The notes below the pieces were generated by a model. It worked only from the letters and a program-made list of their open reading frames with translations, was not told where the DNA came from and did no database searches. From contig SVRT01000014.1 in assembly GCA_015064685.1 (NCBI GenBank), positions 13,251-73,812 of the forward strand: a stretch of DNA of 60,562 nt. The letters run 5' to 3'. The position numbers were made by a program, and so were the translations under genes. Within the stretch, counting starts at the first letter, position 1. Each line of letters opens with the position of its first letter. This stretch comes from Oscillospiraceae bacterium (GTDB lineage: Bacteria > Bacillota > Clostridia > Oscillospirales > CAG-272). Positions 35,108 to 44,052 of the stretch are shown here, one piece after another.

Positions 35108-36400
35108 ATGCAAAGGTTTTTTGACGAAAAAGAGCTTGCACAGAGAATTGAGCTGAATTACAAGCGACTTGAGAATGATGCATATTATCAGATAAGTGAC
35201 GTCTTTGACAATCACCAGGCGAGATGGCCGGGCGACAAGGAGGGCAGAGCCCTGCTCGCGTTCGTATCGCACTACAAGATAAACGGCAGAAAGCTTGAGT
35301 GCATGGACCTTATGATAGATAAGATGCCCGAGGCGGTAAATGAGCATGCCTGCTTTGGTCCGCTTGCATGTGAGGTTATTTTTGAGCAGCAGCTATCGGG
35401 TCATTCCTGGCTCCTTCGCGGTCTTTGCGAGTATTATGAGCAGTTCGGTGACATTCGCGCGCTTGATCAGATAAAGAAGATATACGAGAATTTGTTTCTT
35501 CCAACAAAGGGATTGTACTCCACTTATCCCGTCGAGAGGAGCGGAAAGCTTGAGGGCGGTGTGAGCGGTTACACCACCTGCGTGATAGACGGTTGGGGGC
35601 TTTCGAGCGACGTTGGTTGCGCGTTTATGAGCATTGACGGTCTTTCTCACGTGTATGCTATCACGAAGGATGAGGGCGTTCGCGCGCTCGTTGACGAGAT
35701 GATCGACGTTTATCTTGCTATTGACAAGGTAAAGCTTAAGGTGCAGACTCATTGCACGCTCACTGCGGCGCGCGGTATGATGAGGATGTATGGCATCACG
35801 GGCGAGCATAAATATCTTGCCGGTGCTAAATCTATATATGATATTTACGTTTACTCGGGCGGCATGACGTATACATACCAAAACGCAAACTGGTGGGGAA
35901 GAAACGACACCTGGACCGAGCCTTGCGCTATCGTTGACTCGCTTATGCTTGCGACAGAGCTTTACAAGGCTACGGGCGACGAGGAATACAGAAGAGTTGC
36001 GGCGCGCGTTTATCATAACGGCCTTGCAACGGCGCAGAGAGATAACGGCGGCGCGGGTACGGATACTGTCGTTACCTCGCTTGAGGGTGGCAAGGACACT
36101 CTCGCGTCAAAAAAGTACGAGGCGTTTTTCTGCTGTACTATGAGGCTTTCGGAGGGGCTTTGGTTTATTGGTCAAAACCGTGAGCTTCTTTACGCGACCG
36201 TTTCGGGAAACGTCCAAAAGGATGAAAGGGGAGTATACTCCGACGGAGACATACTATATGCGGAGGTGTCGGGTGACGGTGAAGCATACGTTGAAGATGC
36301 CATCGTTCTTGACGGACATAGGCTATGTCCGATACTCAAATACTACCGCATACCCAAGGATATTTTTGAAAACACGAAGCAGAGGATCATATTCAAGTAA
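35108..36400 (+). CDS. GH127-like protein (beta-L-arabinofuranosidase superfamily)
   Basis: This 430-residue cytoplasmic protein has the helical toroid pattern of the GH127/DUF1680 group: repeated LLRGLCEYYEQFGD- and ARGMMRMYGITGEHKYL-type helix pairs, the segment TWTEPCAIVDSLMLATELYKATGDEEYRRVAARVYHNGL, and a late F-F-C-C-T-M-R-L-S-E-G-L motif. Neighbouring Cys residues at that place bind zinc or act as nucleophile in GH127. It is shorter than typical GH127 enzymes (about 600-650), lacking much of the C-terminal beta domain. CGGAGGTGAG precedes the ATG. It shares 1 nt with the PHP gene. Sugar specificity cannot be stated. Confidence 0.7.
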   Translation: MQRFFDEKELAQRIELNYKRLENDAYYQISDVFDNHQARWPGDKEGRALLAFVSHYKINGRKLECMDLMIDKMPEAVNEHACFGPLACEVIFEQQLSGHSWLLRGLCEYYEQFGDIRALDQIKKIYENLFLPTKGLYSTYPVERSGKLEGGVSGYTTCVIDGWGLSSDVGCAFMSIDGLSHVYAITKDEGVRALVDEMIDVYLAIDKVKLKVQTHCTLTAARGMMRMYGITGEHKYLAGAKSIYDIYVYSGGMTYTYQNANWWGRNDTWTEPCAIVDSLMLATELYKATGDEEYRRVAARVYHNGLATAQRDNGGAGTDTVVTSLEGGKDTLASKKYEAFFCCTMRLSEGLWFIGQNRELLYATVSGNVQKDERGVYSDGDILYAEVSGDGEAYVEDAIVLDGHRLCPILKYYRIPKDIFENTKQRIIFK

Positions 36401-37272
36401 TGGAAAAAACAGAAAAAAGGAGCGATCTGCACGCGCACACCTACTTCTCGGACGGAACTCTTTCTCCCGACGAGCTGGTACATAAGGCGGTCTCCGCCTC
36501 TCTTGGTGCGATTGCGCTGACAGATCACAATACCGTGGGCGGTCTTGACGCTTTTACGGTTGCAGCTGAAAAGTATGGAATCGAGGGGGCGGCGGGAGTC
36601 GAATTCTCGACGTCTTATGGGGATATTGAGTTTCACGTTATCGGTCTGTTTATCGACCGTGACAGATTTGACGAGGTCACCGAGTTTATAGGCAGATTCA
36701 AGGAGAGAAAGACAGCGAGCAATCTCGCGCTTCTCGCTGCTCTTGAGCGTGACGGCTACGTTATTGATTACGGCAAGCTTGTGGCATCGACGCCCGACGG
36801 CTATATAAATCGCGCTCATATCGCGACGGAAATGGTGAGGCTCGGTTATGCCGAGAGCATTTCGGATGCTTTTGGCAGGTTTTTGTCAGAGAAGGCGGGG
36901 TATTACAAGCCGCCAAGGAGAAACGGCTTTTTTGAGACGATCGATTTTATTGGCAGGATAGGTGCTGTCTCGATACTCGCTCATCCGCTTCTTCAAGTCA
37001 GTCGCGACGAGCTTCGCGCACTCCTTCCCGATGCGATAAGGCATGGGTTGTGCGCTATCGAGACGCAATACACCCTTTATTCTATGGAGGAGAGGAAGTT
37101 TTCAAGCGAGCTTGCAAGAGAATTTTCTTTGCTGGAGAGCGGCGGAAGTGATTTCCACGGAGCGAACAAGCCCGATCATTTTCTTGGGATAGGTAAGGGG
37201 GATCTCTGTGTGCCGTACTCGTTTTATGAAGCATTAAAGCAGAAATCAATAGAAATCAAGTCAAAAAAATAA
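36400..37272 (+). CDS. PHP-domain metal-dependent phosphoesterase
   Basis: This 290-residue protein has all the PHP signatures: DLHAHTYFSDG (His11, His13), ALTDHNTVGG, a Glu in AGVEFS, A-H-P-L-L and GSDFHG near the end. The insertion pattern matches TrpH/YciV-type enzymes, which hydrolyse 3',5'-nucleoside bisphosphates or 5' ends of short RNAs, rather than histidinol phosphatase. Its ATG lies on the last base of the preceding stop. The metal ABC transporter follows 18 nt later, which may reflect shared use of divalent metal or simple packing. Confidence 0.85.
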   Translation: MEKTEKRSDLHAHTYFSDGTLSPDELVHKAVSASLGAIALTDHNTVGGLDAFTVAAEKYGIEGAAGVEFSTSYGDIEFHVIGLFIDRDRFDEVTEFIGRFKERKTASNLALLAALERDGYVIDYGKLVASTPDGYINRAHIATEMVRLGYAESISDAFGRFLSEKAGYYKPPRRNGFFETIDFIGRIGAVSILAHPLLQVSRDELRALLPDAIRHGLCAIETQYTLYSMEERKFSSELAREFSLLESGGSDFHGANKPDHFLGIGKGDLCVPYSFYEALKQKSIEIKSKK

Positions 37273-37290
37273 TATTAGTAGGGAAAAAAG

Positions 37291-38190
37291 ATGTCGTTTA
37301 TCTCGTTTAGGACCCAAAAAAGAAAACGAATAGATAAAAAGCTGCCTCCGCACAGTGCGTGGGGGCATTATCGCGTTCGCCGAGGTCCCGACGGAACGGC
37401 TCATTCTACAAGCTTTGCCGAGCTTGGAAAAACACTTGTAAGGGTTGATGACGTCACGCTCGCATACGAGGGCAGGGAGGTTATTTCCTCGCTCTCCTTT
37501 GAGATACCGCGCGGCGCGTACGTGTCAGTTATCGGTGAGAACGGAACGGGCAAATCGACCCTACTTGGCGCGATCCTCGGTCTTAAGAGGGTTCGACGCG
37601 GCAAGATCGAGCTTTGTGACCTTAAGAGGCGCGAGATCGGCTTTCTTGCACAACAAAATGAGGAGTCCGAGAGCTTTCCCGCAACTGTTTATGAGGTAGT
37701 GCTTACCGGTTGTCTTTCCAGAAGCTCGTGCGGTCCGTTTATAACAAAACGCGCGAGGGATATTGCATTTGCAAATATGGAGAAGGTTGGAATCACCTCG
37801 CTCTCGGGTCGCTCCTGCGACGCGCTCTCCGGTGGACAGAGGCAGAGAGTTATGCTTGCGCGCGCTCTTTGCTCTGCTTCAAAGCTTTTGGTGCTTGACG
37901 AGGCGGTGACCGGGGTTGACTCAAAAACTGTTGCAGATATATATTCGCTTGTGGAGTCGCTCAACGCAGGTGGCATGACTGTGCTGTCGGTCACTCACGA
38001 TATTTCAGCGGCGGTGAGGTATTCTTCTCATATTCTCAGGCTCTCCTCGGACGGATACTTCTTTGGAACTGTCAAGGATTATCTCGCGCTTGACGAGGCG
38101 GCGGTCTACAGAAAAACAGACGTGACCGATAAGAACGCAAAGGAGCCTTACGGAGACAGTGGCTTCAGGTACAAGGGAGGTGCGGTATGA
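37291..38190 (+). CDS. ABC-3 type metal transporter ATP-binding protein (ZnuC/MntB-like)
   Basis: The 299-residue product contains Walker A GENGTGKST (82-90), a Q-loop LAQQNEE, the signature LSGGQRQRVMLARAL, Walker B LLVLDEAVTGVD and the switch histidine in VTHD. The match to ZnuC/MntB-like ATPases is supported by its 4-nt overlap with an ABC-3 permease. Unusual is a basic N-terminal extension of about 48 residues before the ABC domain (RTQKRKRIDKK...). No alternative start lies downstream of it. The usual binding protein (ZnuA/MntC type) is missing from the window. Confidence 0.85.
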   Translation: MSFISFRTQKRKRIDKKLPPHSAWGHYRVRRGPDGTAHSTSFAELGKTLVRVDDVTLAYEGREVISSLSFEIPRGAYVSVIGENGTGKSTLLGAILGLKRVRRGKIELCDLKRREIGFLAQQNEESESFPATVYEVVLTGCLSRSSCGPFITKRARDIAFANMEKVGITSLSGRSCDALSGGQRQRVMLARALCSASKLLVLDEAVTGVDSKTVADIYSLVESLNAGGMTVLSVTHDISAAVRYSSHILRLSSDGYFFGTVKDYLALDEAAVYRKTDVTDKNAKEPYGDSGFRYKGGAV

Positions 38191-39050
38191 TGCTTGCTCT
38201 TTCTTTAGATTTGTATTCGGTTGCACAGCGGTTTGGCAGGATAGGGGAGTATTTTCAGTATTCATTTGTCAGAAACGCGCTTATCGCGTCGATGCTTGTG
38301 GCACTATGCGCGGCAATTCTCGGAGTGTTTTTGGTGCTTAAGCGGTACAGTGCGCTCAGCGACGGACTTTCACACGTCGCGTTTGGAGCGGCGGCGCTGT
38401 CTGCCGCCTTCGGTGCGCTTGACACGTGGCTCGTTCTGCCCTTTACAGTGGTCGCGGCGGTACTTATTCTTAAGACGAGTCCCGAGCGCAGGGCTATGGG
38501 AGATGCGGTCATCGCGACGGTCTCGGTCGGTGCGCTTGCTATCGGCTACACGGTTATGTCGCTGCGAGGCGGAGAGTCTAATCTTGGCGGTGACGTCTGC
38601 ACTGCGCTTTTTGGCTCTGCGGAGATACTTGCGATAGACACGGTACAGCTTGTTGCGGTGTCTGTGATGACCTTGATTTTGGTCGCGCTCGTCTGTATTT
38701 TCAGATACAGGCTTCTTTCGGTCACATACGACGATAAATTTGCGCGTGCTACGGGAGGACATGCCGGAGCTTACGAGGTTGCTATTGCAGTTGTTGCGGC
38801 GGTCGTGATCGTCGTTGGAATGAAGCTCGCGGGTGCCTTGCTCATATCCGCGCTCGCGATTTTTCCCGCGCTATGCGCGATGAGGCTTACGCGGTCATTT
38901 GGAAGGGTACTTCTTTTATCAAGTGTTTTTGGAGTCGCTTCTGCGATCGTGGGAGTTCTTCTCTCGATATTGCTCGGCTCTCCCGTCGGTGCGACTGTCG
39001 CCGCGGTAGATATTGTCGTATATGGAGTCGTTTCTTTGCTTAAACGGTAA
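38187..39050 (+). CDS. ABC-3 family metal ion permease (ZnuB/MntB-like)
   Basis: The 287-residue product has seven to nine hydrophobic segments. It includes typical ABC-3 features: FVRNALIASMLVALCAAILGVFLVLKRYSALSDGLSHVAFG near the N-terminus and GMKLAGALLISALAIFPALCAMRL near the middle, the coupling region to the ATPase. Transport of Zn, Mn or Fe is likely; the metal cannot be told. Its ATG overlaps the ATPase stop by 4 nt. A MITE-like palindrome follows 22 nt after the stop. Confidence 0.88.
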   Translation: MMLALSLDLYSVAQRFGRIGEYFQYSFVRNALIASMLVALCAAILGVFLVLKRYSALSDGLSHVAFGAAALSAAFGALDTWLVLPFTVVAAVLILKTSPERRAMGDAVIATVSVGALAIGYTVMSLRGGESNLGGDVCTALFGSAEILAIDTVQLVAVSVMTLILVALVCIFRYRLLSVTYDDKFARATGGHAGAYEVAIAVVAAVVIVVGMKLAGALLISALAIFPALCAMRLTRSFGRVLLLSSVFGVASAIVGVLLSILLGSPVGATVAAVDIVVYGVVSLLKR

Positions 39051-39072
39051 ATTGGGGTTTATGGGGGCGATA

Positions 39073-39323
39073 AGCCTTCCCCAGCGGGGAAGGGGGACAT
39101 ACGCCACAAGGCGAGTAGTGGGCTATCCTCCTACGCTGTGCGTTTTGGGTGGATGAGGAGGTCGCCCTTTTGTGGGCTTCGCGTCCGTGTAAAGACCTTG
39201 TTCCGATGCATAAGAATCTTTGCGAGAAAAGACAAAATCCACACCGCTCCCGTGAAATACATCCTAATGGCGACCTCCTCATCCACCACCTTCGGTGGTC
39301 CCCCTTCTCCGCTGGAGAAGGCT
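39073..39323. mobile_element. MITE-like palindromic element, copy 2 (251 bp)
   Basis: The ends are inverted repeats (AGCCTTCCCCAGCGGGGAAG... and ...CTTCTCCGCTGGAGAAGGCT), with the GGTGGATGAGGAGGTCGCC-like block present towards both ends. It is related to 32326-32535 but inverted and about 40 bp longer near its left end. It has no coding capacity and occupies most of the gap between the transporter and the convergent pgsA gene. Confidence 0.75.
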
Positions 39324-39363
39324 ATTCGCGACAGTTCGATAAATCAAAATTTGAAATATAAAA

Positions 39364-39395
39364 ACAAGGCAATCAAAATGATTGCCTTGTTTTTT
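39364..39395. terminator. Bidirectional intrinsic terminator
   Basis: ACAAGGCAATCA (39364-39375) pairs perfectly with 39379-39390 around AAA. T-runs exist on both strands, so it can end the transporter transcript and the minus-strand operon ending in pgsA. Confidence 0.85.
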
Positions 39396-39406
39396 AACCT
39401 ATAATA

Positions 39407-40039
39407 TTATTTTTCGGGGTCGAGATATTTCCACGCTCCGATTATGTAGTTGAGTCCTGAGTGGATTGTGAGGTATATTGTGACGGCGGTCGTTACGAAG
39501 GTGATGGGAGGAAAGGTCTCGACAAATCCGCCGACTCCGAAGAGGCTCCAGAGCATGGGCTCGATGATCGCCGAGCATACTGCTATGATCTGCGTAACGG
39601 TCTTTACCTTTCCCATCCAATTCGCAGCGATGACGACACCGCTTGACGAGTTTGCCACGAGTCTTATTGACGTAACCGCGAGCTCACGGAAGATGACCAC
39701 GATAAGTGTGATAAAGTACAGGGTCGCTACTGCCTTATGTCCTGCGACGGAATTCGCGTAGAAGATGCAGAGCATTGCGCCGATGACCATGAATTTGTCC
39801 GCGAGGGGATCCATAAATTTACCGAAATCGGTGACGAGATTGTGCTTTCTTGCAATCTTTCCGTCGAGCATATCCGTAAGAGATGCTATGATAAAGAGAA
39901 GCACGCCTGCTATATTCAATACTGTATTTACAGTTTCGTTATGAAAATCGATAAACACGGGCAAGAGCATTACCACCATAAATATCGGCACCATTATCAG
40001 ACGGAGAACTGTAAGCTTATTCGGTAGATTCATTTTCAC
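39407..40039 (-). CDS. pgsA: CDP-diacylglycerol--glycerol-3-phosphate 3-phosphatidyltransferase
   Basis: This 210-residue membrane enzyme makes phosphatidylglycerol phosphate from CDP-diacylglycerol. It carries the complete CDP-alcohol phosphotransferase motif, D-x2-DG-x2-AR-x8-G-x3-D-x3-D, as DMLDGKIARKHNLVTDFG followed by KFMDPLAD (residues 56-81), within about five membrane segments. The start is a GTG with AAGGA 7 nt upstream; an ATG lies two codons later. In many Bacillota pgsA follows rimO, exactly as here (38 nt apart), which supports the assignment. It is the last gene of the minus-strand operon. Confidence 0.93.
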   Translation of the reverse strand: MKMNLPNKLTVLRLIMVPIFMVVMLLPVFIDFHNETVNTVLNIAGVLLFIIASLTDMLDGKIARKHNLVTDFGKFMDPLADKFMVIGAMLCIFYANSVAGHKAVATLYFITLIVVIFRELAVTSIRLVANSSSGVVIAANWMGKVKTVTQIIAVCSAIIEPMLWSLFGVGGFVETFPPITFVTTAVTIYLTIHSGLNYIIGAWKYLDPEK

Positions 40040-40077
40040 GATCGTATCCTTCTTTCTGTGTGTTGTATTTGCGATTT

Positions 40078-41436
40078 TTATTTCTTCATTGCGAAGCCGC
40101 AGAGGTCATAATCCGTAACGCTTCTTACCTTTACCTTGACGAAGCTGCCGGGCGCGATGCGCTCGTCGGATTTGAAGAAGACCTTGCCGTCGATCTCGGG
40201 CGCGTCTGCCTCGCTTCTTCCAAAGTGGTATTCGCTTACGGGGTCGTAGTCCTCGCAAATTACGGTGACGACGGAGCCCTTCTTTGCCTCGTTAAGCTCG
40301 TCGCTGATATTGAGCTGAGTTCGCATTAAGATATCCATTCTGTCCTGCTTTACCTGCTCGTCTATCTGGTCGTCGAAGTCGTATGCGGGTGTTCCTTCCT
40401 CGCGAGAGTAGGTAAACACGCCTGCACGTGCGAATTTCTGCTCCTTGACAAATTCACAGAGCTTCTCAAAGTCCTCATCGGTCTCACCCGGGAAGCCGAC
40501 GATGAAGGTTGTACGGATAGTAATATCGGGGATCTCGCGGCGGAGCTTTGCAAGCACCTCGCAGATCTCTGCGCTTTTTCCGTGGCGGTTCATTCTCTTG
40601 AGGACCTTATCGCTTATATGCTGGAGCGGAAGATCTATGTAGTGGAGAATTCTTGGATTATTTTTCATCTCCTCGATAAGACCGTCGGTGATCTTATCGG
40701 GGTAGCAATAGAGGACACGTATCCATGGGATGTTTGTCTCCTCGGTTATTCTATGCAAAAGCTTATCAAGGCAGTACTCTCCGTAGAGGTCGATTCCGTA
40801 TCTTGTGGTATCCTGCGCGATGATTGTCAGCTCCTTGATGCCGAGGGCATCGAGATCCTTTGCTTCCTCGACAAGCTCGTCCATAGGGCGAGAGCGGAAT
40901 TTTCCGCGGATATCGGGAATTGCGCAATAGGTACAGCGATTGTCGCATCCCTCGCTGATCTTGAGGTATGCGGCATACTCGGGAGTCGTCAGTATTCTGT
41001 CTCCGCCGAGCTTGACGGTATTCTTATCCTCGTGTGAGTAATATCTGCAATCGGGGTCGTTCTTTCTACGCTTTTTTCCTATGTTGGCAATAACGCTGTC
41101 GACCGCCTCGCAGATATTGTGTATGCTTCCGACACCGAGCACTGCGTCGACCTCGGGGAATTCCTCGAGGATCTCACGTCCGTATCTCTCTGCCATACAT
41201 CCCGTAACGATGAGTCCCTTGAGACTGTGATGCTTTTTGAGCCAAGCTATATCCAGGATGTTATCAATAGCTTCTTTTTTTGCCGATTCGATGAAGGCGC
41301 AGGTATTGATTATCACAATATCCGCCTCGGTCTCCTCGGGGGTTATTTCGTGTCCGCGAGATGCTATCTCGTGGAGCATTACCTCGGTGTCGAGCTGATT
41401 CTTCGGACATCCGAGCGATACAAATCCTATTTTCAT
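40078..41436 (-). CDS. rimO: Ribosomal protein uS12 methylthiotransferase
   Basis: This 452-residue radical-SAM enzyme methylthiolates the conserved aspartate of ribosomal protein S12. The N-terminal UPF0004 domain supplies Cys10, Cys46 and Cys80 (SLGCPKNQLDTE, NTCAFI, VTGCMAERY). The radical-SAM core has CDNRCTYC (Cys164, 168, 171), and a C-terminal TRAM domain ends at VTDYDLCGF. SLGCPKN and the Y-A-A-Y-L-K-I-S-E-G-C-D-N-R-C-T-Y-C region distinguish RimO from MiaB. Length is typical. It lies between the phosphofructokinase and pgsA genes. Confidence 0.95.
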   Translation of the reverse strand: MKIGFVSLGCPKNQLDTEVMLHEIASRGHEITPEETEADIVIINTCAFIESAKKEAIDNILDIAWLKKHHSLKGLIVTGCMAERYGREILEEFPEVDAVLGVGSIHNICEAVDSVIANIGKKRRKNDPDCRYYSHEDKNTVKLGGDRILTTPEYAAYLKISEGCDNRCTYCAIPDIRGKFRSRPMDELVEEAKDLDALGIKELTIIAQDTTRYGIDLYGEYCLDKLLHRITEETNIPWIRVLYCYPDKITDGLIEEMKNNPRILHYIDLPLQHISDKVLKRMNRHGKSAEICEVLAKLRREIPDITIRTTFIVGFPGETDEDFEKLCEFVKEQKFARAGVFTYSREEGTPAYDFDDQIDEQVKQDRMDILMRTQLNISDELNEAKKGSVVTVICEDYDPVSEYHFGRSEADAPEIDGKVFFKSDERIAPGSFVKVKVRSVTDYDLCGFAMKK

Positions 41437-41468
41437 GTTTATCTGCCTTTGGTTTTGATTTTGCTGTT

Positions 41469-42710
41469 TCAGAATGAGAAGAAAACGGGAAGTCCGTTTT
41501 TATACTCGGGGTAGCACTCGCCCTCGATGAGGGGGAGGATATAGCGCAGGCACTCGTCGGTTACGTGATTTCCACGCTCGTTGATAAAGTGCTTGGGGAC
41601 GAATTTTGTTCTGTTGGCGATGAGGTCGATATCCATATGACCGAAGACGGAGGAGTAGGGCTCGTCGGCATCGTTGTCGCGAAGAATGACCATCATCTCA
41701 CGGCTTGCACCTTGCTCTGCGGCACTTACCGCGGCTTTACCAACGCCGAAGGATTCCTCAATATCGCACAGCGACGCGATATGTGACGCGCAACGCTGGG
41801 GGAGGTTGAGCTCGACCGAGCGAACCTTGATGCCGAGCTTATCCTTGACCGCAAGCTCGAGTGCCTTGCCCGTACCTGCGAGGTATTTATGACCGAACGC
41901 GTCTACCGCGCCGCCCTGTGTGCCTTCACCGACGAAGCGACCGTCCGCAAACTGAAGTCCCTCTGACACCGCAACGACGACGTTGGGCTTTTCCGCGAGG
42001 ATCTTTTTAATATCGGTGAAAAATTCGTCCATATCAAAGGCTCTCTCGGGGAGATATACGAGATCGGGAGAGGGGAGACCAAGTAGTCTGCCAATTTCAC
42101 TTGATGCTGTGAGCCAACCCGCATCGCGACCCATTATTTCAACGATAGTGACCGCCTTGACGGTATATACTGCAGTGTCGCGGAGTATTTCCTGCATTGT
42201 GACGGAGATATACTTTGCCGCGGAGCCGAAGCCGGGAGTGTGGTCTGTTCCGAGAAGGTCGTTATCTATTGTTTTGGGAACGCCGATAACTCTTACCTCA
42301 TAGCCGCACTCTGACGTGTATTTCGAGAGCTTTGCAACGGTATCCATCGAGTCGTTACCGCCAATGTAGAAGAAATATCTTATATCGTACTTCTTGAAGA
42401 TCTCGATTATCTTTTCAAACGTCTGCTTATATTTCGCGTCGGTTTCTGCGGGAAGCTTACGTCTGCAGGAGCCGAGAGCAGCCGCAGGAGTGCGCTTGAG
42501 GCGCTCGTAGCTTGTCTCATCGGTAAAATAATCATTGAGGCAGATAACCGTGTCAGCAAGCAGACCGTCGATGCCGTTTTGCATTCCGTACACCTTATCG
42601 ATGTATTCGGAATTCATAGCGCCGTGTATGACGCCTGCGAGTGTTGCGTTGATTGCCGCAGTCGGTCCGCCCGACTGTCCTACGATTGCGTTTCCCCTTA
42701 AAATTGACAT
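41469..42710 (-). CDS. 6-phosphofructokinase, probably diphosphate-dependent
   Basis: This 413-residue glycolytic enzyme has GQSGGPTAAIN at the N-terminal phosphate site, IGGNDSMDT (116-124) and GVPKTIDNDLLGTDHTPGFGSA (144-164). The residue pattern GGNDS rather than GGDGS, and PKTIDND rather than PGTIDND, is that of PPi-using or non-allosteric PFKs, so diphosphate is the likely phosphoryl donor. Further motifs are EIMGRDAGWL and SEGL. Its length agrees with long clade PPi-PFKs (about 400-420), not with the 320-residue PfkA. The ribosome site AAAGGA precedes the ATG at 42710. It is not next to other glycolytic genes here. Confidence 0.9.
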   Translation of the reverse strand: MSILRGNAIVGQSGGPTAAINATLAGVIHGAMNSEYIDKVYGMQNGIDGLLADTVICLNDYFTDETSYERLKRTPAAALGSCRRKLPAETDAKYKQTFEKIIEIFKKYDIRYFFYIGGNDSMDTVAKLSKYTSECGYEVRVIGVPKTIDNDLLGTDHTPGFGSAAKYISVTMQEILRDTAVYTVKAVTIVEIMGRDAGWLTASSEIGRLLGLPSPDLVYLPERAFDMDEFFTDIKKILAEKPNVVVAVSEGLQFADGRFVGEGTQGGAVDAFGHKYLAGTGKALELAVKDKLGIKVRSVELNLPQRCASHIASLCDIEESFGVGKAAVSAAEQGASREMMVILRDNDADEPYSSVFGHMDIDLIANRTKFVPKHFINERGNHVTDECLRYILPLIEGECYPEYKNGLPVFFSF

Positions 42711-42728
42711 TGTATTATCCTTTACCTA

Positions 42729-43199
42729 TTATTTGTGTTTTTTTACGTTAATTTGGTTTAGCTTTGCGTTGATAGGTCTTGAGATCGCAGTTACGGTGAT
42801 AATACCTACCGCGATTCCCGCCGCCAGAAGAAGTGCGGCTTTGACGTTTTTGTTGAACATTTCAAGGTCGTTCTGTACGACACCCTGCATAGTATAATAA
42901 AGCTTTGATCCCGGAACGAGGGGAAGTATGCCTATTATTATCATCATAGTTGCGGGTACCTTGAGCTTGTGCGCCATAATATCCGAGTATGCCGCGGACA
43001 ATCCTGCGCCGATGAAGGCTGACATGAACATTCCGCATCCGAGCAGGAATGATATCTCATATCCGACGCAACAGATGACCGATGAGAGGAGCGCCCAGAG
43101 ATATTCGTGCTTTTTGACACCGAAATAGAGCGCAAAGCCCGCGCTGCTTATGAGTGTCGCTAAAATGAGTATTGATATTCTAATGATCTCGTTCGTCAT
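42729..43199 (-). CDS. Threonine/serine exporter, small subunit (ThrE C-terminal half-like)
   Basis: The real start is the ATG at 43199; a longer frame runs back into the upstream gene. The 156-residue membrane protein (about five hydrophobic segments, including MIIIGILPLVPGSKLYYTM) corresponds to the C-terminal half of ThrE, often separate in Bacillota (DUF3815). PGS-KLY is characteristic. It overlaps the larger subunit by 4 nt, so both are produced together. It probably exports serine or threonine, consistent with the serine-using CysE in the same operon. Confidence 0.85.
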   Translation of the reverse strand: MTNEIIRISILILATLISSAGFALYFGVKKHEYLWALLSSVICCVGYEISFLLGCGMFMSAFIGAGLSAAYSDIMAHKLKVPATMMIIIGILPLVPGSKLYYTMQGVVQNDLEMFNKNVKAALLLAAGIAVGIITVTAISRPINAKLNQINVKKHK

Positions 43200-44023
43200 A
43201 CGACACCTCCGAATATCAGTATCGCCACGGCGTAGCCCGCGGCAACGATTATCGCGTCGATAAGCACCGTGCAAAGACGGAAGAGTCCCGACATGATATC
43301 TCCTCCGAAAAGATCGCGGAAGGAGTTCGTCATCGCCACTCCGGGGATGAAATTCATTATGTTTCCTATCATTATCTTGTCCGCGTGACAGGGAATGACC
43401 TTGCCGACGAGCAGCGCGAGCATTCCTCCGATAAAGCAGACGAGAAATTTGGATATCATCGAATTGGTCTTGGTTTTTGCGAGATGATTTGAAATGAACG
43501 CGAGCGGGACTGCCAATGCACCTGCCAAGAGAGAGTCGATGGTGATACCAAGCAGTATTTCGGGAGAAAAGCCCGCGCTGAAATCACTGAAAAAGATAGT
43601 AAATCCGAGCGCCGCGAGCATATTTCCCACAACGAATCTGAGAATACTTATTTCAGACGATTTATGTATCTCGTTGAATTTTTCGCGAAACTCATCCTTA
43701 GTGGGAAGGTTAGCGCAAATATATCTTGAGAGATTGTTGAGCTTTGAGAGCTTACCGAGATTGTTTGAGGTCGAGTTTGTTATTCTTCTCGTCGAGGTTA
43801 CGTGCGCTCCGCCGAAATCGACCGTAAGCGCGATCATCGAAAAGATCGCGGTGACGTCGACGTGGATAGCTCCGTACGCCTTGCAGATCCTGATTATTGA
43901 ATCCTCCGCGCGGCTTATCTCTCCGCCGTTGCGGAGGATATGCTCGCCTATCTCAAGCGCGATATAGAGCACGTCGTCCTCGGGGATGAGAGGAGCCTTT
44001 AATACACCTGTCTTTGTATCCAT
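43196..44023 (-). CDS. Threonine/serine exporter, large subunit (ThrE N-terminal half-like)
   Basis: The 275-residue product begins with a cytoplasmic domain (about 1-115) containing LRNGGEISRAEDSI and STRRI, typical of the DUF1212/ThrE N-terminal part. About five membrane segments follow, with GGMLALLVGKVIPCHADKI and IGNIMNFIPGVAMTNSFRDLFGGD, the conserved P-G pair of the family. It is translationally coupled to the small subunit by a 4-nt overlap. Together they equal one full-length ThrE transporter. Confidence 0.88.
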   Translation of the reverse strand: MDTKTGVLKAPLIPEDDVLYIALEIGEHILRNGGEISRAEDSIIRICKAYGAIHVDVTAIFSMIALTVDFGGAHVTSTRRITNSTSNNLGKLSKLNNLSRYICANLPTKDEFREKFNEIHKSSEISILRFVVGNMLAALGFTIFFSDFSAGFSPEILLGITIDSLLAGALAVPLAFISNHLAKTKTNSMISKFLVCFIGGMLALLVGKVIPCHADKIMIGNIMNFIPGVAMTNSFRDLFGGDIMSGLFRLCTVLIDAIIVAAGYAVAILIFGGVV

Positions 44024-44052
44024 TGTTTGAATTTCCGTTATAATGAAGAATT

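Noticed and set aside
41469-42710. ATP-dependent phosphofructokinase (PfkA)
   Set aside because: GGNDS and PKTIDND replace GGDGS and PGTIDND, and the protein is about 90 residues too long.
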